A stretch of 64,000 nt of DNA from Antedon mediterranea. Its lineage: Eukaryota > Echinodermata > Crinoidea > Comatulida > Antedonidae. The position numbers were made by a program, and so were the translations under genes. The notes beneath the pieces are model-generated. The model worked only from the letters and a program-made list of their open reading frames with translations. It was not told where the DNA came from and ran no database searches. The DNA lies in assembly GCF_964355755.1 (NCBI RefSeq), contig NC_092673.1, positions 33,675,648 through 33,739,647 of the forward strand, in the 5' to 3' direction. Below, one piece after another: positions 31,906 to 45,700 of this stretch (the first letter of the stretch is position 1; the number at the start of each line of letters is the position of its first letter).

Positions 31906-33728
31906 TCACAAAAAGCACACTTCTCCAATTTGTAGGCCAAACTTTTGAGCATCTCTTACATCTTTTACAGCAAAGTCTATGATAGGTAATAATGCAAGTT
32001 TACCAGTTTCAAACTGAAATGTTGTCTTACGAACTGTTGAGGAATTTTGCTGAAAAGTAAAGTATTAAAAATCAGTAAATAGTTTGAAACTTCCAAAATT
32101 AATCGATAGTATTATATCTCAATTATAACCATTCAAAACATAGGACAATTCAAACAATACTAACTCGACACAGGTCTTTAGTGACTTTGTATGAAGGATG
32201 CGTCGATCTTAATGTTTTTCCATTTTGCGCTAAAAATTCCAAAGCTTTGTTATAATTCTTTTTCGTTCGGTCATAATAGGCTATTGTGTTCACACACTTG
32301 AATGTAAATCTGTAGAAACAATTATGTAAGTCAATAGTTGAGAATCTTTGCATATTAAGTAGGTCGCACTTGAACAATTTCTCAAACCCAGTCACTTTGG
32401 GATAATATTTTTTTTTTGGAGAGGCCATATAGCCGTTAAGGCTAGTGGCTAATAAAACCTCTCCTCTTAAATAATCACAAACACAATGATATACACAAGA
32501 TGATCTACACAAACCAAACCTTATTACAAGTCTTTGAAAGTGGAATTGTTCTGTCATGAGAAAAAACTCTGTGGCCATATTCACCAATCACACACCTAAC
32601 TCAATAAATATTTAAGTTTTTAAATCGTATGCATTTAGATAGGAGATTTTTTTAAGCCTTAAGCTTAAGTGTGAATGGTGAATACGGCTATTGGCATCTG
32701 ACAGGATTTGAACCCAGGACCCTGGGATTGGTAGCTACATCCCCACTCACCTTTGTATTGCTTTACTACTGCGTAGTTTCAAAAATCGTAGCTGAACTTT
32801 ATTAGCTTCATAACTAAACTGTTCAGTACTTTGGCTTTTACTAAACCAATGTTTATCCATACTCCATTTCTTAAGAGCAATCTGAAATACAAGAAAACAA
32901 ATAATTTCTTACTATAAAAGACTTTATACTTTATTTTACTACACTATCAAACTTTGTAACAAAAAAAATGTAATGTGCCCATATATGAACACGATGACAT
33001 CATATCACTACCATATTTGGGCACATTTTTTTTTCAGACTAATTTGATAGTGTAATGTTTCAACCAAGACAGCCTATTTATCGATACAAAGATGCATATT
33101 TGATTAGTTTACCACATCATTTGCATATTGGATCATTTGCATATTAATAAGGTGATTGAATGATACCAACCTCTTTTTTAGGGTCAACGCAGGTGTATCC
33201 TCCACCTGAGAGATTACAGTATGCTTTGAACTTATCACCGTCTGCCCCACCATTTGGATCCAACCAATAATAACCTAAAACAAAAATGAATATAATTAAT
33301 TAAAATTTAGATATATTAATAAAAACAGAAGATTTTAAGCCTGTTCTCCATTAGTGATTTCGCATGAATTTGCCGTGTCAAAAAATAAAATGAACAATGG
33401 ATTGAATACAAATTCAACTCTGTTTTTTTATTTTATTTATTTATTTATCCAATAAAAAATAAAATATTGATGATAAAAAAATATATATAGGGGACACCTT
33501 TAGGAGCTAACAAAAAGTCTTCTTAATAGGAACACTTCTCTTGTGCATTTTCAGATGCTATTATACAACCCATATAAACAATTTCTCACCGTCTGTGAGG
33601 TTAGGGTGCATGCGCTTTAAGTCTTTGCAAGACACAGCAGGGAAATCTTTAGAACCACGCGGCGTCTCAACTTCCTTCAATTTCTCGGATAATATTTGTA
33701 ACTTGGACAATAAATCAGCCATTTCGTC
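31906..33728 (-). CDS. Collagen COLFI C-propeptide (5 exons)
   Basis: Exons are 33590-33728, 33171-33274, 32751-32881, 32165-32309 and 31906-32049. A short coiled-coil stretch ([16 protein letters not shown]) is followed by the COLFI signatures [55 protein letters not shown] and EVCFL. Six Cys are present. Compared with type I/III propeptides, the second (DLKMCH) and third (NQGC) Cys are replaced by Met/Arg and Ala. The Asp, Asn and Asp of the calcium loop (DPN...D) remain. The domain directs chain selection and trimerisation in the ER. Confidence 0.9.
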
Positions 33729-36700
33729 CTATAATAAAAAATATACATTTATTTTCAATACATATATATTAAGGTGAATTTTTTTAATTAAAAAAAATAT
33801 TATGTTGGCAATGTGGCAAGTGACGCACCTTTTCAGCTTGTGTTTTCTCGGTGGCTGGTGGTCCAAGTCCTTCAACGCGGTGGAATGATGATGGTTTTGT
33901 AACGGAATCGGGAAAAGCTGCTACCGGTTCAGGAGTACTCGTAATTCTACCATCTGGACCCGGAACAATTTGAATATTTGGACTAGGAGCACCTGGAACA
34001 AACTAATGGAATAAAATAAAGTATGTTTAAACTTAACTTTTGTCAGTAAATTTGTTCTCATTGTGTCAAAATTGAACAAAAAAAATACTGACACTGTTGT
34101 CCATTATCGGTTCTAAGCATTCTGATACTTTTATTAACACATAATCACCAGATAGACTTTGCTTTTAAATAAAGTAGGTGGTTTATAGTCTAGCAACCTG
34201 ACTATACACCTTAAATTCATTATGGTTCCAATCCAACTTACTTAAGTGCGTATGCTAGACATTCTTCAATCTAGCCAGCAATTCCTTGACTGTTTATGAT
34301 AAACCATGATTTTATATACACATTTCTACATTTTTCAAGCATCAAATACATTTTTTCAATCTAGCTACTTAGCTATTCTATCTATTTATAAAATTATGGT
34401 TTTGAAGCATAAAGTTACAAGCTGTGCTTAGGCCTACGCACACTTCAATTTTATGTAGCACAAATTTGCTTCAAACTTTTTGAGAGAGTATGGTAGAGGT
34501 GTCGCACACATTTTACAAGCATCAAATACATTCATCTGTTAGCTACACTATCCACTTAAGCTCTGTACACTATCAAATTAATGGCAAAAACAGTGTGATA
34601 TGCCCAAATATGGTAGTGATATGACCATATCTTTATGTCCATATATGGGCATATTTGTCACATAACATTTTATAGTGTAGACAGAGCTTTCTAAAGCATA
34701 AAGTGCAAAATTACTAAGCAAGTGCAAAGTGCACGTAAGAATGAAATCTACCACAAATTCTTTTGAGAGTATTTCTACAGCTTCGTTAATAGCGTTTTCT
34801 AATAACAAGAGATTATCTCGTCTACGATGACTATATGCTAGCACAAGAGGCATGCTCATCTGCAACGGTAGAACGCTTCTAGATCTTCTACGTTTATTCT
34901 TCTGTTTAAGGGAAGAAGAAGGAAAGAAAAAGGTACGACATATACATGCAAGAGAACAGTATGAGGAAAGGTTTAGGGAAGGTGATAGCATTTGGTATAA
35001 ATACATTCACAAAGTTACAATTCTTAACAATTCATTGAACATAGTCATTCACAAAGTTGTACAATAAGAAAGAATGCAAAGGAAGCCATGTCTTACTTCT
35101 TAAAGTTCTAAAATCAACTATTATTATTTTTATTTTATATTATTTATTATTATATTTTCTTTTTAGGGTGTATATAAACTAAATATCTGTGCTCTGCATA
35201 GAACAGATTTTAAAATTTGCATCCTTTATCTACATATGTATAATGTGTTGTATGTGGAAAATAAAGAACAATTGAATTGGGAAGAGTTTCTGGCATTAGC
35301 CGACTTCACTTATAGAAAAAAAAATTAAACAAATATATATATATATATATATAAACAAATCAGGCAAAGAACATTAATTCTAAACCGCCCGGTGTATATA
35401 TATATATATATATATCTAATATCTAGCATGCAACTAGGCTTCATTCAGTCGCACTACAGATCTATATTTTAATATTGCTTTAAAGTTGCCACCTTGTCTA
35501 TACAATCTAGATTACCTTATTTGGTCGACCATCAGGTTTAGGAGTGGCCTCTGGATAATTAATGCTCCATGAAAGGTGGGTAGAGTTACCCTAATACAAA
35601 GTTTACAGAAGAAAGGAAGACGACAGTATGTGAGGAAAGAGCAATAAGAAGTTAGTGATAGAAATTTAAATAATCCACAATAGAAAAAGATGAAAAATAA
35701 ATTACAATTACATTTGAAGAAGATACCTGTATTTGAATGTAAATTGTGTTAGTCATTGAACATTTGGGCACAACTAATAAAATCAAGGTATGAAAAATAT
35801 TCAGACAAAAAAATGATCAAATCAGGCTTACCTCCAATGTGATAGATGGACCTAAGCCAGGAGGACCTGGTGGACCCTGTCAAAAAAATAAATTACAAAG
35901 TTCAAAACTTGTTATACACAATTTTGTTCATAACATGAGCATGGGTCGAAACATTGAAAAATTGTGTGTTAAATTAATAAGGAGCGCCTCTTTAAAAGCA
36001 AGTTGTGTCATTGGCCTTTAAGCCTGGGCCTTGAATATTCTGTGTCTGTTCTGTATCTGTGTCACAGAACCAAGTAAAGACGAACATACCAATGTCCACA
36101 CATATGTACAATACCATGACATAGCTAGTTCCTAGGTTGTTTTGAATTAAACACTCCTTAGTAATTACAATAACATAACATAAACATTGTGGGCATAGTA
36201 TAGTTTGACAGTCAAGAAGGGAAAGCGAGAACTAAGATCTAGTCATCAGGTGCTACTGGACATTCCAAGGAGCAAACATAGTTGGGGAGATCGGACTTTC
36301 AGTGTTGCTAGACCTGGGCTCTGGAACCACCTACCCTTGAACATTAAACACACATCATTATTGAGTCACTTTAAGTCACTACTCAAAACTCACCTTTTCT
36401 GATTTTTTACAGCGCCATGAGCAATGAATGTTGGAATGGCGCTATATAAATCTAACGATTGATTGATTGATTTGATAAACAAAAAGTACCAAGTAATAAA
36501 ATATGCAGAAACAAAAACTTACTGGAGGTCCTGGTATACCCTTTCTACCTCTGCGTCCTTTTTCACCTTTAGGACCCTACAAAAATAATTCCTTGATCAA
36601 AATGCAATTGATTGTATTGAGACAACAAATTATGTGAATATGGATTTTTTGTGCAAAGTGCAAAGGATTCATTCCACAGAAAATAAGACAAAGGGTAATG

Positions 36701-39700
36701 CCAAATTGGTAGAGGTCTATAAGCTACAGTAAAGTGATAAGGTTACTAAATTGTAGGTCTCACTCCAATTAAAGAACACTTTGGGACCAGTGGCTGTATT
36801 CACCAATCATACTTAAGCTATTTATTAAGCTTTAAACATTTAAAATTTAAAAATTCTCCTACCCCAAGTGAATACCACATAAGAGAACTCTTTAAATACT
36901 TATTGACTTAAGTAAATAGATACAGTACTTACTATTTAAGGGGAAATATCTCACTTAAGTGTGGTTGGTGAATACAGACTTTAGTGGTATAATAGCAGTT
37001 TTAAATAGCAACCACTATTTTATAATGTTTAAGCTCCCTTTGTAGGTTGGACACAACGTAAAAAAAAACAGTTGTCGGTGAAATTGTTTTGCAGGTACAA
37101 TTGGAGCGAGACCTGAGATTGAAAAGATACAGTACATGCGAGCCACCGCTAACCTTCACCAACACACCACAATAGATTGAGAACACTAGCATGCTTGTTG
37201 TCAACCAAGTAAAAGAGGAACAGGCTAAAAGGGAAAATGTAGAAAAAGGGTGAGGTATGGTAGGACCACAAGGGAAGAATGACTTGAAAAGAAGGAACAG
37301 CATTACATGCTTAATTTAAGCATTTACTCACGGTGTCACCTTGATCCCCTGGAGGACCCTTACGACCTTTTTTACCCCGTTTGCCTTTTCGTTTTTTACC
37401 CTGAAATGAATCAATTTCTTCTAAATACTAGGACTATAATACACAAAGAACTAAGCCTCTAAAACAATGATGTGTTACTTGCCAAAAAAAAGGTATCATG
37501 TGAAGTTTATATCATAATGCACAGTTCTAAAATATTTACACATGTATATTATATTCAAATTGTTTTGATTTTTACTCAGTCATGCATAACTAATAGTTAA
37601 AGATTGCCATACATGAAGTTTCCAATCCCAAATTAGATTTTTCTGAACATTTTAGCAAGTAATACTTTGTTTGCAGTTGAGTAACCATCATATTGCTTAG
37701 AAGCTTGTCCTTCTTTTCATATACATTATAGTAACTCACTAATGATCCACGCGGACCAGGTGGCCCTATCGTACCAACTAGACCAGGTGGCCCAGGCTTA
37801 CCAATTATTCCCTGAAAATGGTAATATGTTAGATAGATAAATCAATACAACAAATTGTTTAATTAATTAATTTTAATTAACATTTTTCAACACTTTATTG
37901 GTCAATTCAAACTCCTAAAAATTAAATAGAGATGTAATTTTTATTATTTACTGTTTGTTATATAATATCGTAACTCTTTTGTAGAGACAAGGTCTAATTG
38001 AAATATGAAATCTTTTATAAGAAATTTGTCAACATCTTATTGTATCAAATATTTTCTTATATTTTTTTGTTTTAAATATAAATTAAAACAGATGTAATTT
38101 TATTCTATTATTTAACAAACCATAATTCCTTTTGGACCCTGTTTTCCATTTTTGCCTCTCCATCCTTGGTCACCTTTCATCCCCTTTGGTCCTTCTGGTC
38201 CATCCACACCTCTATCTCCACTAACACCCTACGAAATCACAATATTTATAGTTAGTGGCAGATCAGGGATTTTGAAATAGGGGTGGGGGGGGGGGGCGAG
38301 GGGAGTGCCTAAAAATTGTGAAATGTAATGATAATCTTAATATGATTAAGTCCTATCTTTTGCATTATAATATTCAGGAGAGTCCTGGCTGGCAAAGAAT
38401 TATGAAGGTGAATTATTTTAATATTAATATCCCCTTTTCTCAGTATTCAGTGGTACAAAACCCAAGATTTTAACCAAATAAACAGGCCACAGAAAAATAA
38501 TGTTGTTGTGTACACATTATGAGGTAAAGTATGTGTATATACAAACAATTTAACAGTTAGTTAGCACTGAAGATGGTCTATGACAAAATTTCTGTTTTAA
38601 AAATAAAATGTGAAAATATTTTAAAATGAACAGTAGTTTTCAGTTGAACCAGCTAATTTTCCATTCTGAAACAGCTTTCTATATTACTTTACAATGTGGA
38701 ACTCTTGGAATGTAATACCAGACATAGCAGCTTAATTTTACATCTTTTATATATTTTTTTATTTCGCAACAAAGTTATCTTAAGAATGGTTGGAAAAAAA
38801 CCTTGGTTCCGGAAGGTCCTTGATCACCGTTTATCCCTTGCCGCCCGTCTGGACCCTACAAGAGATTTGAAACAAAACTATTTTTAGATATTATAAATCA
38901 TTCAGCTCAAGTTGGAGAGCATTTTAAGACACCAATCACACTTAGGTGAGATACTTCCATTAAATATTATTTCACTTAAGTCAAGAAATATTTAAGGATT
39001 TCACTTAAGTGGTATTCACTTAGTTAAGGTAATTTTAAAGCGTGAATGAATGTGAATACTGCCAATGTTACCCATTTAGTGCTAATTGAATATTACTCAC
39101 CCTTGGACCTGGTATACCACGTTTGCCTTGCTTTCCTGGTTCACCCATAACTCCCTATTTCGCACAAAATAATAACAATTATGTTTCAAGCGAAAATGTG
39201 TTGCAGATTAATGGTCACAAATAATTAGTTTTGAAGTACTGTAATTTGTTACAATGTTGGTTGGTTATGAATGACATAATCTGATGAAGAGATCAATTTT
39301 GCAGATTTTTCATACTTACTGGACGTCCAACTTTGCCTCGTGAACCTCGCCTTCCTATACCCCCTTCATCACCCTTTGGTCCTTCATCACCTTGCTTTCC
39401 CTTGCTGCCAACCGGTCCGCTATCCCCCTAGAAATACCAAGCAACACAACAATAGTTGCATCATTGTGATTACTGGATTGGCCCTTTTAGTAGCTACTGA
39501 AGAGCATCATTATGACATCATGGTGTCAAATTGAGCTGTAGTCAGTTGAATTTGTTTACTATAAGGCCAATTTTTTTATTGCAAATTAATCCATGTTGCT
39601 GTGTCTATTATTACTCCATGGTTGATCATGGAGTAAGCATACACACCCAAACCCAATTCTGTGTTCAAGATGCTGACTTTTTAGCAGTCAGTGCCAATTA

Positions 39701-42700
39701 CTGTACAAAGGCTTCTTTTATTTTTGCATTTTATACCTGTGGGCCTTGTAATCCTTGTACTCCTCTGGGACCTTTGCGACCAGGCCTACCTGCTACTGTT
39801 GTACCCATCAAGCCTTTCTCACCCTTTGTCCCTTGTGGTCCCTACAAATAAAAATAACATTATATAATGTATAAAGATAGAAATAATGAAAAAAAAGAAG
39901 ATAAATCATGTGAAAATAAAGATATTGAATTGTACTGTCATAAATAATAATACAATTAAATTGATAGTGGTTTCAAGTCATAAGAAAAAATAAATAATTA
40001 TAACAAACTCTGTGATGAAGCAATTGGTTAGTATCGAATCTTTTATTGTATAGATCAAATTACTTTTTATTTATTGACCAATGATAGGTATTGTTAGGTT
40101 GTTGAATATTTTTTCCTGAAATTCTCTTCAATTGAGCTTAAAATTATTATGATAAACTCAAACAGATCTTTTAAATAAATGTTATCACCAGACTGACGTA
40201 TGTCGCGAATGAAATCTATACCCTGTATACTATTTATATCAACAACTACGATGGCAATATACTTACAAGATTTCCAACTTCACCAACACTTCCTTTCACT
40301 CCTTTGACACCCTTAATGCCTTTAATTCCTTGACTTCCAATTTCTCCCTTAGGTCCACTTGGCCCAGATCTCCCCTTTGATGACAAATAATATATATTGT
40401 AAAGCTCTGTCTACATTATTCAATTCAATTAAATTTAACTTAACATTTATTTCTTCCTTCAAGAAAATGAGGTAAACATAACAAATTCCAGTAAAATATA
40501 TAACAAGTCAATTGATGATAAAAAAAAAGTATACAGATATCAATAAAAGGAAGTAGGCAGTGCCCAAGAAGATACAAATCTTGTGGCGGGCGTACATATT
40601 AAAGTAGTTAGTTTCAGCTGACAAAAAGAAGAAGACATTTTTTTTTAATCTGCCTCCTAATATTCAAGAAGGTGATATTTGATCTGATTTATTTGCTTAA
40701 AAACATGAATAAAATTAAAAACGAAACTATTTGAATCAGGATAACCAAAGAAAGTTTTAAATAAATATAAAACTTATTTCCATTTGGGTTCTACTCTTCT
40801 AAATGTTTAATTAGAAATTACCTGACGTCCTGATTGGCCTACTTCTCCAGATTCTCCTTGTACTCCTTTCAAGCCATCTACACCGATGCCTCCTTTATCA
40901 CCAATTTGTCCTTTTAGACCATTTTCACCCTAAAAAATCAAAATAAATTGTAGTAATTAAATAAGTAGTAATTCAATAAACCTTTAAATCATTTTAAATA
41001 TAAAGTTTATAAAATCTGTGTATTTTTATAGCACATGTATACAATAATTAGGTGTAAAGGTTCATAAGTGTTTTTATAGCTTATGATAACTTACAGTTAT
41101 TCCAAAGTCTCCGGTCAAACCAGGTTCTCCATTAATTCCTTTCTCACCCTAAATAAGGACAAAAACACATGAATGTTTAGAATAATTTTTATTTATCAAT
41201 AGCATCATAATCATTCTTATCTTTATCACTATCATCATTTTAATTTTCTGTGACCTCATTCAATCGGAATTAACATCAACGACACAACAAAAAAGAATTA
41301 TCTTAAATACAAATGGGTTACATCTGCCATTTATTTTGACTTTTTATGTTCTATGTACGAGATCACATGCTCACAATCTTTTCAATAATTTCATTGATTA
41401 ATATGTGAAAAAAACACTTTTACCTGTAAGCCTGTGTTGCCTTGCACACCCACATCTCCTTTATCTCCATTAGGTCCCTAAAAACAAATCATAAAATCCA
41501 ACTACTATTACATTAGAACCCTTATTAATTGTAGTGAGTGGAACCGTAATTACGTAGCCATAACATCGGCAGGGGTTCGAGGCTCACTCACTCCATGGTT
41601 CTGGTGGTAGAACGAGTCTTCTCGGATAAGGACTATAAACCGTAGGTCCAGTGTACACATCTAGCTCGTGTGCACTTTAAAGAACCTAGTACATCTTTCG
41701 AGACGAGTAGGGGGTTACCCCGATGTATTAGTACATCACAGCCACTGTAGTGAGTGGAACCGTAATTACGTAGCCATAACATCGGCAGGGGTTCGAGGCT
41801 CACTCACTCCATGGTTCTGGTGGTAGAACGAGTCTTCTCGGATAAGGACTATAAACCGTAGGTCCAGTGTACACATCTAGCTCGTGTGCACTTTAAAGAA
41901 CCTAGTACATCTTTCGAGACGAGTAGGGGGTTACCCCGATGTATTAGTACATCACAGCCACTGATCACCAACTGGGCCCTCTGGGAGACCAGTCTTTGAC
42001 TGAAGAGGTTACCCAGTATAAATATAAATTTCAATCAATCAAGGGGAGACCTTCAGGACTAAATTTGGTTGTCCCATGAATATGGGTTGGCTGTAGTGTT
42101 AAAACATTTATACATTGCCTCTTGTTTTATGGCAATGTTCCCTTCACATTTTATTATGCATAATATTTGATCTAATTAATTTAATTGGTCACAAAAAATT
42201 GTTTATATGTTTGCAAATAAATTACTGCTTTATTATACTGTGTTGCTCCTATTTTAGCTGTATCTTGCCTTTCCGAGAGAGGGCGTATGTAATTAGGATC
42301 CATGTTATAAGTTTCGCATTGACTACATGTGTTCTAGAGTTTGGCTTCTAAATGTCTTATTGTGCCGAGATAGTGTGTAATTTACTAAACTAGTAGGCCG
42401 CACATTGCTTGTAAGTTGTTAGAGTATTATATTACAATAATTAGAATTATATGAACCACACAGTAGTGGCCTAGATTATTAATGCTATACTACATTGTGG
42501 TCGTAGGCCTATGCCTGCGTAGATTGAATCTTATACGATCGCTCGAACAGCATGGCGATAAACCAGAGTCTCCGTGTTCTATTTTGTATGCCGTATCTCT
42601 ATGGAAGTACGTCCGTATGAGGGCGCCGTTGAATATTTGATGACTTTGTTTAATAATTATGTTCTTTAGGCATGTACACCTCCGTAAGAGGGCGCTACGT

Positions 42701-45700
42701 TTGATCTGTTTTGCAGATAGTTTTATATTTATGTTATGTTTATTACTATTTGGAGCTGGATTTAAGTATGCTTAATTTCAGTTCACCCTGTTTATGGCTG
42801 AATTTGCTGTATTAAAGAGTCAGTCAACAAGTGATTGTGTTGCAGTATTTTTTGTCGTGGATTGGGTTTATCTACTGAATAGCGAGGTTGACGGTTCTAG
42901 CTCGTGAGGTCAGCACAATACAGAAAACTATATAAAATAAAAAAAACTTACAGAATAACCTTTGACACCATCATAACCTTTCTGACCTCTTGGTCCTTGT
43001 ACTCCAATATTACCAACAAAACCTTTGCTACCTTTAATTCCTACCAATCCATTTGGACCTGGTTCTCCTTCGTCGCCTATGCTACCAGATTTCCCAAAAT
43101 TGCCCTTACGACCCTAGTTAATGAAACAAATTAAACATACTTCTTAACATTTTTTTTAATAGAAACTGTTACAAAAAAATGTTTTACATATTTATGTGCA
43201 TTAAAAACTAATTAGTAATGCATGACTAAGCACCAATCAATGTTGTTTGGTGAATCATCCTCCCATATTTTCTGTGTCTCCACAGTAGATTCACTGGGCC
43301 CTGTAAGACCATGGAGGAAAAAATATTTAAATAAAAAAGTTATATTATTTTTTTCCTCCATGGTAAGACTTATTGCTCAAAGATATGTAAAATGGAAATA
43401 ATTTGAGAGATTTTTTTTACCTTATTCGAATGTGTAAATTTGGTGATAATATTTTTAGAAGTTAAATAAATAATTTTCCTTATTAAATCCAACCATTTAT
43501 ACAATGAAATAATCTTAGCTGAGCTCGTAGTTAGAATTTTTGTTGTTGCAAGATATGTTGTAGTTACAGCAAATACCTTGTTGCCTATTGGACCTCTGAT
43601 GCCTTTTTCACCAGATTGACCTTTATCTCCCTTTTCACCAGGAACACCTTGGATTCCTCTCGTACCAGTGTATCCTCTGCCACCCTGTTAAATTATAACA
43701 CATACAACGAAAATTGTGAAAAAACCATAGTGGGTGTATAAAAATGATAAATATAGAGAGAATGATGGTGATGATAGAAAAGAGATTTTACTCACATCAC
43801 GACCTGGTGCTGCAGGTTCCCCCGTACGTCCAGGCTTTCCCTTTTCACCTTTTGCTCCTTTCGGACCAGCAAGACCTCCTGGCCCAGGTGAACCAACAAT
43901 TCCCTGCGAAAATGTTAAAATAGGAAATAAAATTAACTACAATAGACTATCACTATTAAGGAGACCATCAGGACCCCTGAATAGGGGTTGGCTGTAGTGT
44001 TAAAATATCCCCTTATACATTTCATAAGTGTCTGAATAGCATGTTCTACTGTCCATAAAGTATTCATAGAAAAGAAATTGTATCCATTTTAGAGACAACA
44101 ATAGACATTACTATCATTATTATTAATAAGTACTTACCCTGAAACCGCCTCTACCTAGAAGTCCAAATGAACCAGCTAGGCCAGGTGTTCCTGTGTCTCC
44201 TTTGACACCTAGGATACCACTGCTACCCTTGCCACCCTTCTCTCCCTATCATGAAAATAATAGATTAGCTATATTGCTAAAATTACAATATAGTTTAAAC
44301 AAATAGTGATAAAATAGAGTAACAAATGTTCAAGTTCCAAATCATAAGAGAGCTGGAAAATTTCTCAATTTTACATTAATATTAAATTATAGTTTTGTCA
44401 TTAAAAATTGGTACAAATTCATTGTACTCTTTTTATATTACAATTGCTACAATCAAACGTCTAGTATCAACGTACCTCTTCACCTTTAATACCAGAAGCA
44501 CCATCTTCTCCAGGTCGACCAGGGTCTCCCTAAAACCAAATAATAATAATAATAAAACCTATAGCAGGTATGATCATGCCAGAATACATAAACAATAATG
44601 CTGCAACAGAAAAATGTGTGCAGGTTGAACTACATAGCTTCTGACCAATCAGATCACAGATTGCTTTGGACATTTTAGAGCTTCTGTTTCTGTATTAACA
44701 TCATGCAAACTCTATCATATTGGATAATAAACAAATATATATCAAATCGCAATTCATATTATGCAATCATTTTACATACCTTCTCACCTGGGATTCCTGT
44801 AGCTCCTTTTAATCCCTTATCACCCTTTGGACCCTATAAGAATCAGAAACGATTTATATATAAGTATCATAAGTATTCTAGTTGTGTACCAGGCTCTAAT
44901 GTGTGGGGTCTATTTCTGAGAAGTTTCTAGAAGTCATTGAATATAATCCTGTTTTTGACTAAATCGCTCCCTTCAAATATTACACAATAGTGAGTTTTTG
45001 ATTTGAGATGACCGACGGGTCTGATGGGTCGTCAGTTGAAATGGAAAGGTCCCTCATAAGTCATGTACAGTACCAACCTATCTTTCACCAATTATTTTTT
45101 TGAAAATTTAAGTTACCTTTCGACCCTTAGTTCCTTCTTCACCCATGATACCAATCAAGCCAGCTGTGCCATTCCTTCCAGGTGGGCCAGGATCACCTGG
45201 CATTCCAGGTGGTCCTCTTGCTCCATGTGATCCTCTAGAACCAGCATAACCTTTTATTCCCTAATTCAGTGTTAATAATTTAATAATAATAATAATTTAT
45301 AGGCATATAATAACAATATAATTCAGTTATGATTTGTTATTTTTAAAAAATTTATGGCAGTTTTTAGACAAGTCTCTTTGAGATGTCAATAAAGCAACCT
45401 CACCACTAAATAATACCAAAGAAGCATATACACAAGATGCTTGGAGAGTAGTGTAGTGTCATGAGAGAAAAACCCTTGCATCTGACAGGATTTGAACCCA
45501 GGACCCTGGGATCAGTAGCCAAGCATAAAACCACCAAGCTAAAGCTCCACTCCATGAAACAAATGTACATTATAGAAGTACCTATGGAACGCCGTTTACG
45601 CAACATTTCGATGATATGAATTTTATGACGCGATATGTGAATGAAATGCATCGATATGAATTGAATGGCGTGATATATGAATGAAATGTTTTGAATTGAA

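Noticed and set aside
31707-31982. Plus-strand ORF at the collagen 3' end
   Set aside because: It is antisense to the collagen terminal exon, whose EVCFL end is diagnostic.
34578-35067. Overlapping ORFs on both strands near 34.6-35.1 kb
   Set aside because: They cover a MITE and adjacent intron. A Harbinger-type transposase fragment was considered, but no conserved motif could be seen.
39340-39851. Plus-strand ORFs rich in Pro/Cys across helix exons
   Set aside because: They are antisense readings of Gly-X-Y exons, which always give Pro-rich frames.
42115-42351. 78-codon plus-strand ORF
   Set aside because: It has hydrophobic, low-complexity character in an intron insertion and no recognisable domain or splice partners.
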